A DNA stretch of 64,000 nt from Diorhabda sublineata (GCF_026230105.1 NC_079476.1:13468709-13532708), one strand, 5' to 3'; counted from the first letter of the stretch, positions 24,001-39,400 are shown. Program-made: numbers and translations. Notes: generated by a model from the letters alone, not told the origin.

Positions 24001-27000
24001 GATGTTAATGAAACAGAAAATGATGCTTTGGAACTGATAGAGGAAATATTATGATATAAAATAAAAACCAGAGATTATGTAGATGTTGTTTCTCTTCGTT
24101 CCAATTTTATTTGAGCCCTTAATTTTTTCACAAGTGAGTTAAAACAAATTGTGTGAGTAGAAACTCAAGACTATTTCTCAATGCACCTTTATTTAAGTGA
24201 TCAAAGCTTCATATTTTCTATTCCTGTTCGATATCCTTTTAATTTTTTTTATTTGGCGATTTTGAGAGATATATAAGGCATTGCGATTTTGGGGTACATC
24301 TGACAGCCAATTGGCGACAAGCATACATAGAAATCTGCCCATATTCTTACCAACAGGTCTACCAAGGTAGAAAGAATTCCTTCAAATGACTATGATCCGA
24401 TTAACTCGATCAGTTTCTGAACAACCATAAACGTGATATGGGTAAATAAAACTAGTCTGAGATACCGTAGCAATAAATGTAATAAATATTTTTCATCAAT
24501 TCAAGAATTGATCAAATTTATTTTATGGTTGTGGAAATTTTTTTGAAATTTAGCGGATATATTATGGGGAGCATACTATATTTGTCTACCCATAGCAGAA
24601 TGCATATCACAAACTTAAAAGAACCTTCTACTTCTACTCATTTTTTTGAAATATTTCCAAAATTTTGACTAATCTGTTTGTATAGTATTCCAATATTTTC
24701 GAAAGAATTAAGAGTTACAGGAAAAATGGATGGAAGAAAAATATATTATATTGATAATATATTTTACTGTTTACAGCTATTCTGTAAATCCCATTCCCCT
24801 TACAAATTTCATGGCTGTAGCTTCCAGAGATCTTCATCTTCTATATCATACTCTCCCAGGTGTAGTACTATGAAGTTTCATAGTGTATCACACTTCGAGA
24901 GAATGTGGATAGAGGTTGCCCCAATAGAACTCCTGTTAGGATTTGTAGGTTATTCTTTATTAAACTGACATTCAGCAGATCTTCTCGGGTTATAGTTTTC
25001 CAGAAGAGTCTGTCTGTCGCAGCCCCTGTAGGTTGTCTCAGTAATTGATTTTACTACTATCTGCCCTTTTTTCCAGTGCTTTTTCCACTGTTATGTAGAT
25101 GATACCACAGAAGAGTTCTCCACTCAGCTCTATTGACTGCTTTCAAAGTGTTTCTGGGCGTGTACTATTATAGTTCTGCCTGGATTAAATGTACAAAACA
25201 AACATAAACTCAATTACAGGCTCAAAAGTTACATATAAAAAGAGAAAACGCTTTATTATTACCCATAATAATATTGATTAAAAATGTGTTGAAGTATATT
25301 TAAACGCAGTTGATTCTAAAAAGACTGAAAATTATCATAAGAAAATGGATGATAATATTATGTAAATTGCGTTTCACATCTTACTGCAAAAATCTAACTA
25401 GGATCTGTATAAAAAGGGGTATAAAAAGAAGGTGAAATATAGTTTAATAGAATAAAATAAAGCAGTATATAACAAATTATAGATAGGGGAATGGAGAAGG
25501 GAAAATATTACAAGGAATATCTATAAAAAGTTGGTTATCAGATTTTCAAATAAGGGGAGATAAACAGTAATATAGGTCATTGCCATAACTGAAGAAGGCG
25601 TAAAAATTACACTGATACGATATCTAATTGATACTGAATACAATGATTACACCACCACTACACCAACTCTCACAATTACACTGTCTAACGCGCGTTTCGC
25701 GTCTCTGAAGTCGATAACTTGGTTATCGAAATGCGTGTCAAACAGTGTAGTGTAGTGGTGGTGTAAACAGTGTATTCAGTATGAATATCGCCAACTGTTC
25801 CAGAAATTTCAACTTAATTATCTAATTGAGAAAATTAACATGATCATCATCATCATCATTTTGAATATGATTAAACCGACATAATAACTCTAACGAAACT
25901 TCAATCACAATAAATATTTCACGGTATACCTTTGGCATATCGTTTACATAACGCTACAAACCATCATAGTTTTATAATACTAAGAGACTGATCATGTTAT
26001 AAAATCAATTTGTTAAACATTCTCTCTTTTCTCTTTGTTTTGTTTTGTAGGAGAGAAGATAAATGGCAACAATCAAGAACGCTCCATTCGCCAAGTTCTT
26101 CCTCCATAAAAAGCTTTGACTTACAAGTTGCAAATTGGCGTATAAAAAGCCTTGGGAGGGATTCAGGCTCGTCTTCTGATGAAGAATTCTTTGATTGTGA
26201 GGGTAATTATCATTTTAATAAAATGTTACTAATTTTTAAATTCCACAAATAAATATGTGTCGTCTTATTGGAAAGAACAACCAAAATTATGAAAGTGTAG
26301 ACTGAAAACACTAGCACCTAAATACCGAATTAGTAGAACTATCGTAGTCCAGTATAAATCAAGTCCAAGTCTATACTCCTATAAATGGAATACGGATGTG
26401 TATCAAAATGCTTAATAGAAGATTACTCTGTGCAAGTAGGCCAGTAAAAAAATCAAATACATCCATTGTACATTATACATAACTATAAAACTCTTCCGTC
26501 AATGCTCTAGTTTCAAATTAATTGAAGACCTTAGAGCAACAAGTCTCAGAATCCAAAAGTTAAGATATTTCAGTTGAAAATTTTGAAAAAAGCTGTGAAA
26601 AATTGGGTTTGATATTTCAAATTTTGTCAATATACAGTGCTTTTCAGATAAAAGTATCCACCTTTAATAACTTTTGTAATACTGGTATTTAGAAAAAATC
26701 CAAAAACACGTCAATTTATGTTGGAAGGGGCAAGCATTATGGCTTATTTAAACTTACTGGAAAAGCCACCCCCTCACCCCTAGCAGCATCCCCTTTATTT
26801 TTTTAAATTACTTTTCATATTTTTATGTAAAATTTGGATACTCCTCTTTGAGCTGATTTCAAAAATGTATAATACTTGTAGGTTAAAGTGGTTAGTTTAT
26901 GAGATAAACAATTTTTCTTTTAAGAGCACAAATTTTACTTATTATTTACATTCACCTTATTTGCCTGTACTAAAATGGGTTGTACAACAGTTCAAACTCT

Positions 27001-30000
27001 TTAATCTTTTTAACTGTGCTATTTATTATGAAGTTACAATAAGTGTTCAAAATGAGTACCATTCACTTCCATACAATGGTATAATCTATTTTGAAATGCC
27101 TCTCTGACATTGCTTAATATGGCTGGATTTAATTGTCGACATTCATTTTCTATCCTCTCTCGTAAATCATCCAGAGATTCTGGTTGGGTAGCATAAACTT
27201 TTGTTTTTAAATACCCCCATAAAAAGAAGTCTAGGGGTGTTAAATCCGGTGATCTAGGTGGCCACTCCATCATCTGCCCCCTTCTACCTATCCAACGAGC
27301 GGGGAATGTTTCGTTTAAAAATTGTCGGACAGGCATAGCATAGTGTGGGGGAGCTCCGTCTTGTTGAAATACCAGTAAATCTTCGGAAAGGTTATCATCA
27401 TTTTCTATTATTGTTGTAATACGTGGGTCAATCCCTTCCCTGAGTAACTCAAGATATGATTCACCACTTAAATTTCAGTGGATCACTTTCAGCCCAATAT
27501 CTACAATTATGCCTACTTACTAAGCCATTTAATGACCATGAGCATTCATCAGAAAAGCAAATATTGTTTAACAATTGTGGATTGTTATTGATAATTTGCG
27601 TCATTGATTCGCAAAACTCTAGACGACGATCAAAATCATCTTCATTCAACTCGTGCACCAACTTAACTTTGTATGGGTGGTACTTGAATTTATGTAGAAC
27701 TCGGAAAACTGTAGAAGATGAAACACCGATCGCTCTACTTATTGTTGACAACGATTGGGGTTGTTGAGCCTCTAAGCTGACTTGTCCTAAAATTGCCACT
27801 TGGATTTACGAGTCCCTCTCGCTTATGCACTTTGTTGCAAACAGACCCTGTTGTGGTAAATTTCTCCATCAGTTGAATTACATACTTATGAGTTGCATGT
27901 CTTCCGTCATGTAATTCGTTAAATATTCTAGCAGCAGCTCTTATACAATTATTATTTTGGTAGTATAAACCTACAATTTCAATTCTTTCTTGCAAAGAGT
28001 AAACCATTTCAGAGAAACAAAATAAATAATGTATCAAATTACACTATCAATAGTGACTACAAATTCTAGTTGACAATGTCAAACTTTAATAAAAAGTAGA
28101 GTTTTTTGTTGTTTGGATTTTTAAGTAGAATAAATAGCACAGTTAAAAAGATTAAAGAGTTTGAACTGTTATACAACCCATTTTAGTACAGGCAAATAAG
28201 GTGAAAGTAAATAATAAGTAAAATTTGTGCTCTTAAAAGAAAAATTGTTTATCTCATAAACTAACCACTTTAACCTACAAGTATTATACATTTTTGAAAT
28301 CAGCTTAAAGAGGAGTATCCAAATTTCACATTAAAAAATATGAAAAGTAATTTAAAAAAATAAAGGGGATGCTGCTAGGGGTGAGGGGGTGGCTTTTCCA
28401 GTAAGTTTAAATAAGCCATAATGCTTGCCCCTTCCAACATAAATTGACGTGTTTTTGGATTTTTTCTAAATACCAGTATTACAAAAGTTATTAAAGGTGG
28501 ATACTTTTATCTGAAAAGCACTGTATAATGTGGACAAGGGAAAAATATTAGTAACTATTATTTAAAAAAACATGTTTTTTCACATTCAAGGATTTATTTT
28601 AGAAAAATGTGGCTAAACATGTGATTTGATATTTTGATGAAAAACAATTTCCTTTTAAAAATATATTGGCCTGTGCAACGGATGGTGTCCCTTCGATGGT
28701 AGGACGTCATCGTGGTTTTATAACCATGTTGAAGGAAAAAAATCCAAATATCTTTAAAATTCATTGTATAATTCATAGGCAACACTTGGTTGCCAAATCC
28801 ATTGGCGGGAGATTACATGAAACAATGAATTTAGTAAAATCAATAATTAACAAAATAAAAGCACACCCCCACTTAATGATAGATTATTTCGGCAACTTTG
28901 CCATGAAAATGATGAAGAATATGAGCGCCTATTATTGCACATGGAGGTAAAGTGGCTATCTAAAGGAAGTTGCCTCAGAAGAATGTTCAACCTATTTGAT
29001 ACAGTCCTTAGTTATTTAGAATCAACAAATTATAATTTTCCAATGGAGATATCTGTTTTAAAGAGTGACATAGCTTATTTGGCAGATATATATGCAAAAA
29101 TAAATGAATTACTTTTGAAACTGCAAGGAAACAATGTGACCATAATTAAAGTGAAAAGTTTAATTATTGGTTTTATAAATAAATGAAGTCTCTATAAAAA
29201 TAACATGGGTAGAAAAGATTTTTCTTTATTTCCCTGTTTAAGTAATATAATCGTTCAGGACGAAAATATTGCAGTTTATTATAAGCATTTGGAAAGCCTA
29301 ATTGTAGATTTGAAATTTCGGTTTAAAGATGTTGAAAATATTCATATTCCTGATTGGGTTATTAATCTATTTCGCTCCTTCGCACATTCAAGAAATGTTA
29401 ATAGATTTGCAGGCAAATGTAGAAGCGAAACATTCATTTGAACATAGTACTTCAGAAGAATTTTGGATAAAAATTAGCAGTACTAACACATTTCAGAGAC
29501 TATGGATAGAAATAAGACTATTAATCATGGCATTTCCAACGTCATACCTAATGGAAAAGGGCTTTAGTGCGGTTTCTCAAATGCTGACTAAGCAAAGAAA
29601 TCGCCTCAACATTTGCCAACAAGATGACTTACGATTATATCTGTCAAAATTAGAGCCCAATATTATTAAACTTTGTCAAGATCACCAACCTCAAGGTTCT
29701 CATTGAAATTTCATTTAGTTCATTATTTCTTTGTTATGTTAAAATCAAAACACATCACTTTATGTATCTTACTTTTTTTGCAAATTAAATTAAATTTCTA
29801 ACTAATAAATGTTATTCTACTATTGTTCCTTTCAAAATTCTTTGGATATATCTTACTAAAGCCTAATGTAACCCAAATCTACCTTATTATTGAATGTTTA
29901 GCTCCAATCTCTTTGATAAATCTTATTCAACTTGTTAGTTTAATATTTTATATAAAGTTTGTATTTGAAAAATAAGAGTTACTATATTAATATAGTCATT

Positions 30001-33000
30001 TGATTAATTTTTGATTATTTAAGGATTTAATAATTTATGTCAAGTAATGCAATTATTTGAAATATATTCTGAATATTACAGATTCTTCTTCATTAGCTAA
30101 GTGGAGTTCATTGGAGCTTCTTATGGAAGAAGATCAAGATACAACGTCTCCTATAAATCATGTTTCACAACAAGATGGTTAGTTAAGAAAATATATTAAA
30201 TATATTATATACATCAACGTTAAATATATCTCCTTTAGTTGTCAAACTGTTTCCTGATTCTAATCATTCCCAAATTATTAAAACAATGACCAGTGTCTCC
30301 ATTATGAAAACTATCCACATAACTATTAATATGCTATTTTCTTCAAATTTTAGTTGGCTCACCTATTGATATTTCCATTCTGTGACGATAATTAGGATAT
30401 ATTAAAGGTTACATACTTTTGAAAATCATGATTTAATTGAAAATTCATCAATTTATAATTATGTTACAATTAAAACTAGAAAACTTTATTTTCATATTTA
30501 TCAATGTATGTATCGCAGTTGCAGTATTGCAACCTGGTGCTTTTGAAAGGCAACAAAGAATAATGTACATAACTCATGAGGTAAATTAATCTCTTGGCAG
30601 CTAATTAAGCAAAATCGTTACAAATGCTTGTAGGTGGTATGGATGAAAAATAAAGAAAACCACAACCAATTTTGAAATCCTCATGTCAAAAGGCAAATTG
30701 GGATTAATGACTTAGAAAGTGAGTTTTCAATATAAAAACAATAAAATAAGGATTCAAAACACTAACCAATAAAATATTTCTAAAAATTGACAGTATTGTT
30801 ATAGGTTAAGTAAAAACCACAAAAACAGAGTAAAATTTTGAGAAAATAACATTTGAGTTAGGCATCTCATCAATGGGATGCACTACAATAAAATGACTGG
30901 GTCCGAATCGAGTTTGTACCTGAAATAGCAAAAGTCGATTTTTTTAACAAGAACATATGGCATTTCATCGAGACTGACTCAAAAGGAAAAAGAAAATGCA
31001 TTGGAATTGTAAATACAAATAAATATTTGAATATTTTAGAGAAATCACTTTTACTGACTATGGAATTATTCTTGACAACAGGATGAAATATGATGACACC
31101 TACGTCTAAACAAGCCCTAAAGTGGACAAAAGATTTTGCTATCTCACTTTCAGAATAAGTTTCTATTATTTCCGGCTTATCACTAATATATTTTTATGAC
31201 ATGAGGTCAAAAAGGTCCTTCAAAACTTCCTACAAGAACAATACCTGAACTTAAACAAAAACCTCAAAATATATGGGATTCATCTACACTAGACTTTTAT
31301 AAAGGCTTAGTTAATATCACACCACAAAGAATTTCTGCTTTAATAAAGTGGTGACGTTACTCAATACTAGATTTTACAATTGATCATCGTTGAATTTCAA
31401 CCATTTGTTCAATTTTTTTTTATTTTTTATTGTATGTTAAATGAAGGTTTGACTGTTTTGTGTATTTTTTATAATAGATCAATATTAAAAACATTTATCT
31501 GCTACTATTGTATAATGTACCCATTATACGTCCGCTTGCTTGACTTTAATAATAGTAATATTATATTGCTTTTCTACAAAAAAAGGTAAATATTTTCAAT
31601 TCAGTTTTGTACACGTAAAAAAATTGAAAAAGTTAATTTTCCTAGACCAAATTCGAATTCGGGACCCGCAGTAGAGTTTACACTGAACAGTCATTCACTT
31701 GGAATGTACATGTCTTATATGTGTTTCTAAAAACAATATTTTTTGAAACAATTTATAAATCGAAGCATTTTTTGAACCAAATTAAATTAGACTCAAATTG
31801 TATTAAAAAACCAACTAAAAATGGATATAGAAAATGACTTGTTTAACAGCACTAGGCATTGAAAAAACTGCTGAAGTTGTTTCATTAAATTTAGTACAGG
31901 AAAAGTCAAGGAAATTACTACGTACTGTGTATAAATGTGCAATAATGTATTGTATGAAATATTTGTTAGAATAAAATAATAGTGTTTTGAATAATGTAAT
32001 AAAATTTCTCAACAAAAATATTTAGTAGTCGTGGATAAGGTATAATATTCTACTCGCATATAATAAGTTATTATTTACTTGGTGACTTATTCCCCTCGCT
32101 AGCACTCGTGGCAGTAAACTTCGCCTCGTGAATAATAAAATCCATTTATACACTCTTAAATAATATAATAATATCAATAGGTGGCCAACTGGAATGGCAA
32201 AGGATTCATAGTAAAAAAGGTCAATTTAAAGCTAAGTAAAGATGTTAGAGGCAAGGTACCTGGAGTCTAGATTCAAATCTGTTTATTCAATTTATGTTGA
32301 TAGTTATATGCCATATGGAGCCATATGTACTGATACAATATCACCAAACTATAAATTAATTAATGTAATATTTTAATCGTATACATTTATAACACTTGTG
32401 TATTCTTCATCTTGTGATATGTATTTTGATTAACTGCATCATTAATTTCTAAGAAAACTCTACTAATTTGTTCTAGTTGAAGATAGTATATTTTCACCAA
32501 CGTACCTTCAACGAGTGGCTAGTGAAAGAGGAAATAGAAGAGCAATGCTAAGAGGAAAAATCAATTCTGTCGAAGCATCTTGTCCGGAATCACCATTAGC
32601 ATCTCCTGCCCATAATCCTTGTAAAACAACAGTATTAATTTTAGTCCTCCATGCCGGTAGTGTGTTAGGTATGTAACCACAATATTACTTAACTTGTATT
32701 GAAATTGTATGTAAATGTATTCACCATCTTCAACATATGGAACAAAAGCACAGAAATTTAAAACTGATTTAACGAGCACACTGTTTTGACTACCTATTTC
32801 AAAAAGACAATCCCAAAGAATATGCATTTTGCTATTTTAATGTGAAAAGGTCTTTTTCGATACTATGAGCAAATAACTCATTTATCGACTGAGCCGAAGA
32901 AGATTTTTATCAGAGCTTTCGAACAGTAAAAATAAAAAATCGTTTTTTGATTGGCTTAGTTTATTTAATTTTCTCATGATTTTTCTTGTATTTTTTGTAG

Positions 33001-36000
33001 TATTTCTTAATTTCTATAATAAATTTTAAGTGCTTAAGAACTGTTATTGTCGTTATTGATCAGTTTTTAGCGATTTCCATCAAATTTTATAGTCGAGGAA
33101 ATGAAGAACAAAAAAAGCAAAACCTAGGAATAATTTCTGAGCAGTAAGACGGATTAAGATGCAACAAAATGCATTCGATTCGGGAAATTTTGTAAACAAA
33201 ACTTCTCCTGCAGTGATGTTTTTATTCCTTGGTATCGATCACCTCGGCAGACACTTTTGTCCAATTTTAAATCGTATTTCTTCCAATGGGCATATTATCA
33301 TACCAGTGTTCATTTTCGAATTTCTATCAAAGATTTAATCTTAGGAAGAATCTGTTGATTTTAATATTAGGATCCTTATTTGACATCAATTTTTTTCAAA
33401 GAATCCTCCAGGAAAAATGTTGCTGTCGATGTTTTCTATTAAAAATTTATTTTCAGTACATATTCTTGAACTATCTTGGCAAGTCTTACTGAATACGGCA
33501 AGTTATATTCAACTCCATTTGTTACAGAACCATCGTTGTTTGATTCGATACAAAAAATTTCAGTCGAGCAAGCAGTTTTCCTACCTCGCCAAACTAATTC
33601 TACCGCGGCTATCTGATAGAATTTTATCATTTTCGTTATTTTTACGGAACTTAGTTTCCTTTTACAGGGATCTGATTGCAGTTTTCTTCGTGTAAAATCG
33701 CGGGTAGCTCGCGCTTGTTGATATACAACAAATTTGATTGGGTCAATGATAACTTTCATTTCTTTATAATATGTTTCTTGTAACAGCTTACTTGCTAGGT
33801 TACACCGTAGTTTCTTTAAACTTTGTACCTATCATCTTTTCTTCTCATGCTCTTAGCCTAATCCTTTAAAATCAACGCCAATTGTTCTGCCGTCCGACTT
33901 CCATTTAATTGATACTTTCTATGATTGCAAAAGTCCATGAATGCTTTCCATAAAAATTTTTAACTGCGGAGGGTATTTTTTGGTATGCTTGATTCTATAA
34001 TTTCATTCATATTCTCGTCAGTATTACAACAAAATCATTACAATTTGAAACATTAAATATTTGAAATGTGAAAATCGAAATAAATCAATCAATCAAAGTA
34101 TCCTTAGTAATCTGATAAAGTGAAAACGACCTATGAAATCTTTTTTCAGTATAATGTTCTACTGATTGGTTATCTTCAATCAGATGACTTCGAATCAATT
34201 TATTTCATTGGATTCTTACGTGAACAAAAAATTTTCACCAAAATGACTCATTACGACATCTGCAAGTTAAAATTAGTACTTTGTCAAACTATCAAAATGT
34301 CTATATCCATAGTTATATCCTTAGAAATATCGATGTTGTAATTGTATGGTTTCTGAGAAGTAGTCATCAAATGTTTAGAAATAATGATGATGTTTCAGTC
34401 TTATCCGGGGTCTTCCTGTGGTGTGTGTAAACTTATAAGGTTGAATGAAAACTTCTATTGAACTAATATAAATATGAGGAGTATTTTATGTAGTACTGTA
34501 TGTTATGTAGTGTGTTAAACATGACAATGTATGTTCTAGTGAATTAATTCTGATATATGAAGCTTTCTAAGCATATGTTTTGATTACTCTAATAATGTGA
34601 AAATTTTGATATAAAAGAAATAGTCAATCAAATCACACTATTGTATAGATAAGAGAGTTGCAAAACAATCCTTTAGTTAAGTAAAACTACTGTTAATTTT
34701 AACTCTATATGGGGGACAATCTTGTTTTATTTGGGTGCTTGCAAACTTATGGAGATACGTAATATGAACAGTTTATAAATTCAATGACTAGAAACAACAA
34801 AATGTATTATGATGTAATCAATTTATAGTCGTTTTAGGATTAGCCTAAAAATTCCGTTATTTCTATAACCTCTGTATACTTCTGTTAAATTGATTAAATG
34901 ATTTGTTTTAGACGCTAATGTAGACTTGACGGCAAAGAAGTCTGATATAACAACGTTCAAAGGGGCATTCGAATTGGTAATGCGCCAACATTATCCTTCC
35001 TTAATAGCTCATGTAGCAATAAGATTGGTATCTTGCCCTTCCATTTGCACAGAAGGCTTAGGAATTCTATCCAGGTATGTAGTTTATTTTAACTGTTAAT
35101 TCAATAATATTGTTTTCTTTTCAATAGTTCTGCCCGCATATGGCAAGCTCTTTAAGTTGTGAATTAATTTGACACTTGACTTCTTGAAACATTTAAATTT
35201 TTTTAGAAATAAATGATATATTCCATTCAGCTTTTACAAATTATTAATTCTATTACATAGTCACTTCTGTGCTCCCATAATAACTACATCGAAACCATGA
35301 ATTTTAGTTTTATTAGTGTCTTTCATTTGAGATTTTTTCCGTGACCCTGGATTGTCTCAAACTCATTTCATTTCAACATTTTTCTATTTCGTCCATTATT
35401 TGCTCAGACCATTGCCCATTTCTTGTAATACAATTCTAATAGGATTGTCTGTAACCAATTTTCTAGTTCTCAAACATTTAGTGAGAATCGTACGAAAAAC
35501 AATATATACTATAGGGCTTTTCGAAAATTATGACCCTGGATTAGATTGATCACGCAGAACGAGATCTTGATGATTTAAAATGTACATGATCAACAAAGGT
35601 AAACTATTTACCTGTTTACCTTCAGTCTCTGGAAACAATAATCTGGTTACCGAAACTTGCGTCAGACAGTGTAATTATGAGTATTGGTGTAGTAGTAGTG
35701 TAAACAGTGTATTCAGAGTTTGAATATTAAAAATTCACTATAAACTTTTATTAACATATTTTCAACTGGTCTCAAAGAACATTCGAAGAAGATCTCATTG
35801 TTACACAAATAGGAAATAATCTGAGATGTTTAAAACGTTATTCTAACGTATTTGCCTAATCCAAAATGGACATATCACAAGGATATGCACCAAGATGTAT
35901 TTGAAATGGTTTTTCTATACCGTAGCCGTCGTTTAAGAAAACAACTTCAGTAAAGTGAAAGGCAGACATCAATTACTTAATAAAAAAAGAAAAATATTTA

Positions 36001-36359
36001 TTTTAATAAGACAATGCGTAAAATTCATTTACTTGCCAACTAAATGCTATTGATATAAATTAAAAATGATGTAGCATATAATAATTCATTTTAAAATTTA
36101 CTAGACAGAACTAGATATATATTATGAATATAGTAGTAAAATATTTTATAATTGTATTCATTCCTTTGTTGAAATTCCAATTGAAGTTTTTAGAAGTACT
36201 GTACAGATTAAGTCGAATATGAATTCTTTTAAGAAGGCAATTATCAATTGGATATAACCATAACATATTAGAGATATATTAAAGACAAAAAGCTTAGCAA
36301 TACATTTAAAAAATTTATTATATATTATAAGTTATGTATATATATATAACTTATAACTA

Positions 36360-36425
<66 letters not shown>

Positions 36426-39400
36426 AAGTAGCTTATAATATACGTGAGTTGTAGCCTAAAATGTCATTACATGAAATTGCCTTTCGTCGCTAACCCCATT
36501 TCGTTCGCCAGTTGTTAAATCGGTTGCGATAGTCCTATCGTCTTATTAATACAAATTTGATTTTTCCTATTTTAATTTTTGTAATATTTTTTTTTGTTTT
36601 AGCCTTAGCCCTTACAGTTTCGATGTTTCACCATCTTGTACCGATGTTCCTCAGATAACACACGACTCGATTCCTATTGGTGCTATTCCTATTTTGGCTT
36701 CTTCAACCTCAGAGTATGCGGAAGCCGTTTCTAGGACAATCAGTGCAGCTAATACTGCATATCAAGGTATACCTCAATTGTGCATTATATAAAAATTATT
36801 TTTGTCAGATTTTTTATTGTAAAACATGAATAGTGTTTCAACCCATTTGTAAACGTTGAGAGGCTCTCTAGAATATCTTGGCCCTGGCACATGTCTCAGT
36901 GTGTCATATTCTCATTCCACTTATATTGAGTGGGGACATAAGTTTATTAACGTAGGAATAACTTTGTTATGATAATTTATTAATTTTTAATATACATGCA
37001 ATGAGTATTTTTTGGTGACCATTATATAGAAATATACAGGATGTTTTATAAGAAATAATGAGGACTGGAGTAGTAAGTAACTTCTGTTTATCTTCATTAC
37101 ATTCTTTTTCAATTCTAATTCTGCCAATGTGTTTCTCTGAATATCTTGTTTGTGAAAAAAGTAACTTTACACACTGTGTCCACTTAAGACTAAAAACTAT
37201 TGCAGTTGCGGAAGACAAACTTGAACGAAGATTCAAAGATTTCAAAGTTATCGAACAGGACCTAAAGTTGAATCCCAAGCACAATCAAAATCGAGTTTCC
37301 CAAACTTGAAATCGCACGCTCAGAATGTCATGTTTGAATTAAATGATTAGATTGCAAAACCAAAATTAAATTATAAGTATAATACACGCTTGTATAGTTA
37401 ATCCAGCTAAACAGTCGAAAATAATTCTTAATATCCTTATATAAAACAGATAAGTGAACTGTTTATTTTGAAAGTAGCAACAACTTTATGTTATGTATCA
37501 GTAAAGTATTTTAGTTATCTTTTATTTCGAACATATACGATAATTCTTGACACCTGAGTTTTCAGAGTTAGTTCAATAATTGAACCGTTTAGTGGACTGA
37601 TTGCGTTTCTACTTTATACTTTTTATATTTACTAATAATAAAGTCGGAAAGCAGAGACTGGGCAATTATATTGAGCCTGGTATGCATTTCTCTGTTTTTT
37701 TTGTATTTCATATTATATAAACTTTGCTAAACATAGTCTGAACAAGGAAATGCTTTTTTAGTATTTTTTATGAATAAATTATAGAATTATCTCACCTTTG
37801 GGAAAGAACATAAAAAGACCATTCAGTTCAAATTTTTGGGTAGTGAAGAAGAAATAATAACCAATGATTTAAAAAATCAATAAATAATTTCAATTTATGA
37901 TTATTTACTTCAGTCAAACACACTACATACAATACATATATACAATATATAATTTAGAAAATGTACTTGAAATAAGGTACTGAATAATTTTCACATTGTA
38001 GCTCAAATAACTATACTATTTTCGTTTGTTTTCAACTGTAATTTTTTTCAAAAACGTTCGTCTTCTTGAGTTTTGATTAAAGTTTTCTGATTCTTCCAAA
38101 AAACTTACTGAGTTAAATACGCAATTTTCAAGTTCTGCGATAATTTCTGATTACTTCGTATTTTTTTTTTAATTTTTCATAGTTTTATCAAACTTTTTGC
38201 ATTTTTCAAGCATATTATGGTCATTTATGACCCGACTCTTGGTTTTTTTTCATATCAAGAATAAAATTTACTGGGTGAAATACGTAATTTTCAAGTTCTG
38301 CGATAATTTCTGATTACTTCGTTTTTTTTTAAAAATTTCTCATAGTTTCATCTAACTTTTTGCATTTTTCAAGCATATTCTGGTCATTTTTGACCCGATT
38401 CTTGGTTTTTTTCTTATCAAGAATAAAATTGTTTCCACCTAATCGTGGTACAATCTGTATATTATTAACATGTTTGATGAACATTATTGTTTTAGAATTC
38501 ATAAAGTCTGAAGAAGGTCAAGGTTTTGCTGGCCAAGTATGTTTCGTAGCAGATTCGATGGGATCAATATTAGGTTATGATGCTCTGTCTAGAACTACTA
38601 AATATGCTTCCAGGCATGGAAGTGAGAACAGTATACTGGATAGTGATTTACAAAAATGTAAGTATGAATTTTATCAATATATCAAATGCTACTCTTACCA
38701 AATTGAAATAATGCTGTAACAAGTTATATTTATTCTTTTTTATTGCAGTAGATGAAGTGCATATAAACGAATCTGGTCATTTGACTGCACCTACTCCCCG
38801 TCGAAGATCATCCTCTACTAGTGATCAACAAGGTCAAATAAAGTTAGAATTCGAAGTATCAGATTTCTTCATGTTTGGAAGTCCTCTCGCTTTAGTTCTT
38901 GCTTATAGAAAAATTTCTTCTCCAGATGATAAATTAAGTAAGTTGTTTTTAAATGTTGGTGATTGGTGATTGTTACTGAAAGTGGGAAAAATATTTCATG
39001 TTATATCTTTTAAAAATTTCAAGTGTTGCAAAGGAACTAATTCTATTGTAATTGAAAAAATTTTATATAACATAGAAATACCATTGCAAACTATTTAACC
39101 GAACTATTTCCAATCCGTTTAAATTTTAACAGGAAGTCGTGATAAATCATAATAAATTTAATTGGATTTCCCCTTCACTCTTTGAGTAACCCACTTGTCT
39201 GTAACAGTATTAGCATCAAAATCGATTAGTAACAAATCAAGGGCGGAAAGGTGTATATAGAAGTATATAGAAATGAGAATTTTTGAACTATAATTTATTG
39301 AATTAAAAATATGATTTGTGACAAAATAGGTCACAAATAATTCAAAAATCGTAGTGCTGGAACCAAATTTTTTTAACAATAAGTGATAGAACTGTAGAAA

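Larger units (their letters stand above)
22585..26050. other. rdgB: rdgB intron after exon e
   Basis: Holds a short dispersed repeat (22845-22900, paired with 13155-13215), a hAT remnant (23400-23920), a weak LINE remnant (24900-25190) and a foldback element (25630-25783). An unclassified open stretch at 23196-23381 gives no recognised product. The rest shows nothing. Confidence 0.7.
26203..30081. other. rdgB: rdgB intron after exon f
   Basis: Contains the mariner-type element 26635-28523 and a hAT remnant 28640-29706. Nothing recognised at 26203-26630 or 29710-30081. Confidence 0.8.
35075..36602. other. rdgB: rdgB intron after exon i
   Basis: Contains the partial foldback copy 35596-35718 and (TA)n at 36364-36418. 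Nothing else recognised. Confidence 0.7.
36767..38495. other. rdgB: rdgB intron after exon j
   Basis: A weak hAT-like piece at 37058-37380 and a tandem duplication at 38102-38428. Nothing recognised in 36767-37057 or 37381-38101. Confidence 0.65.
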
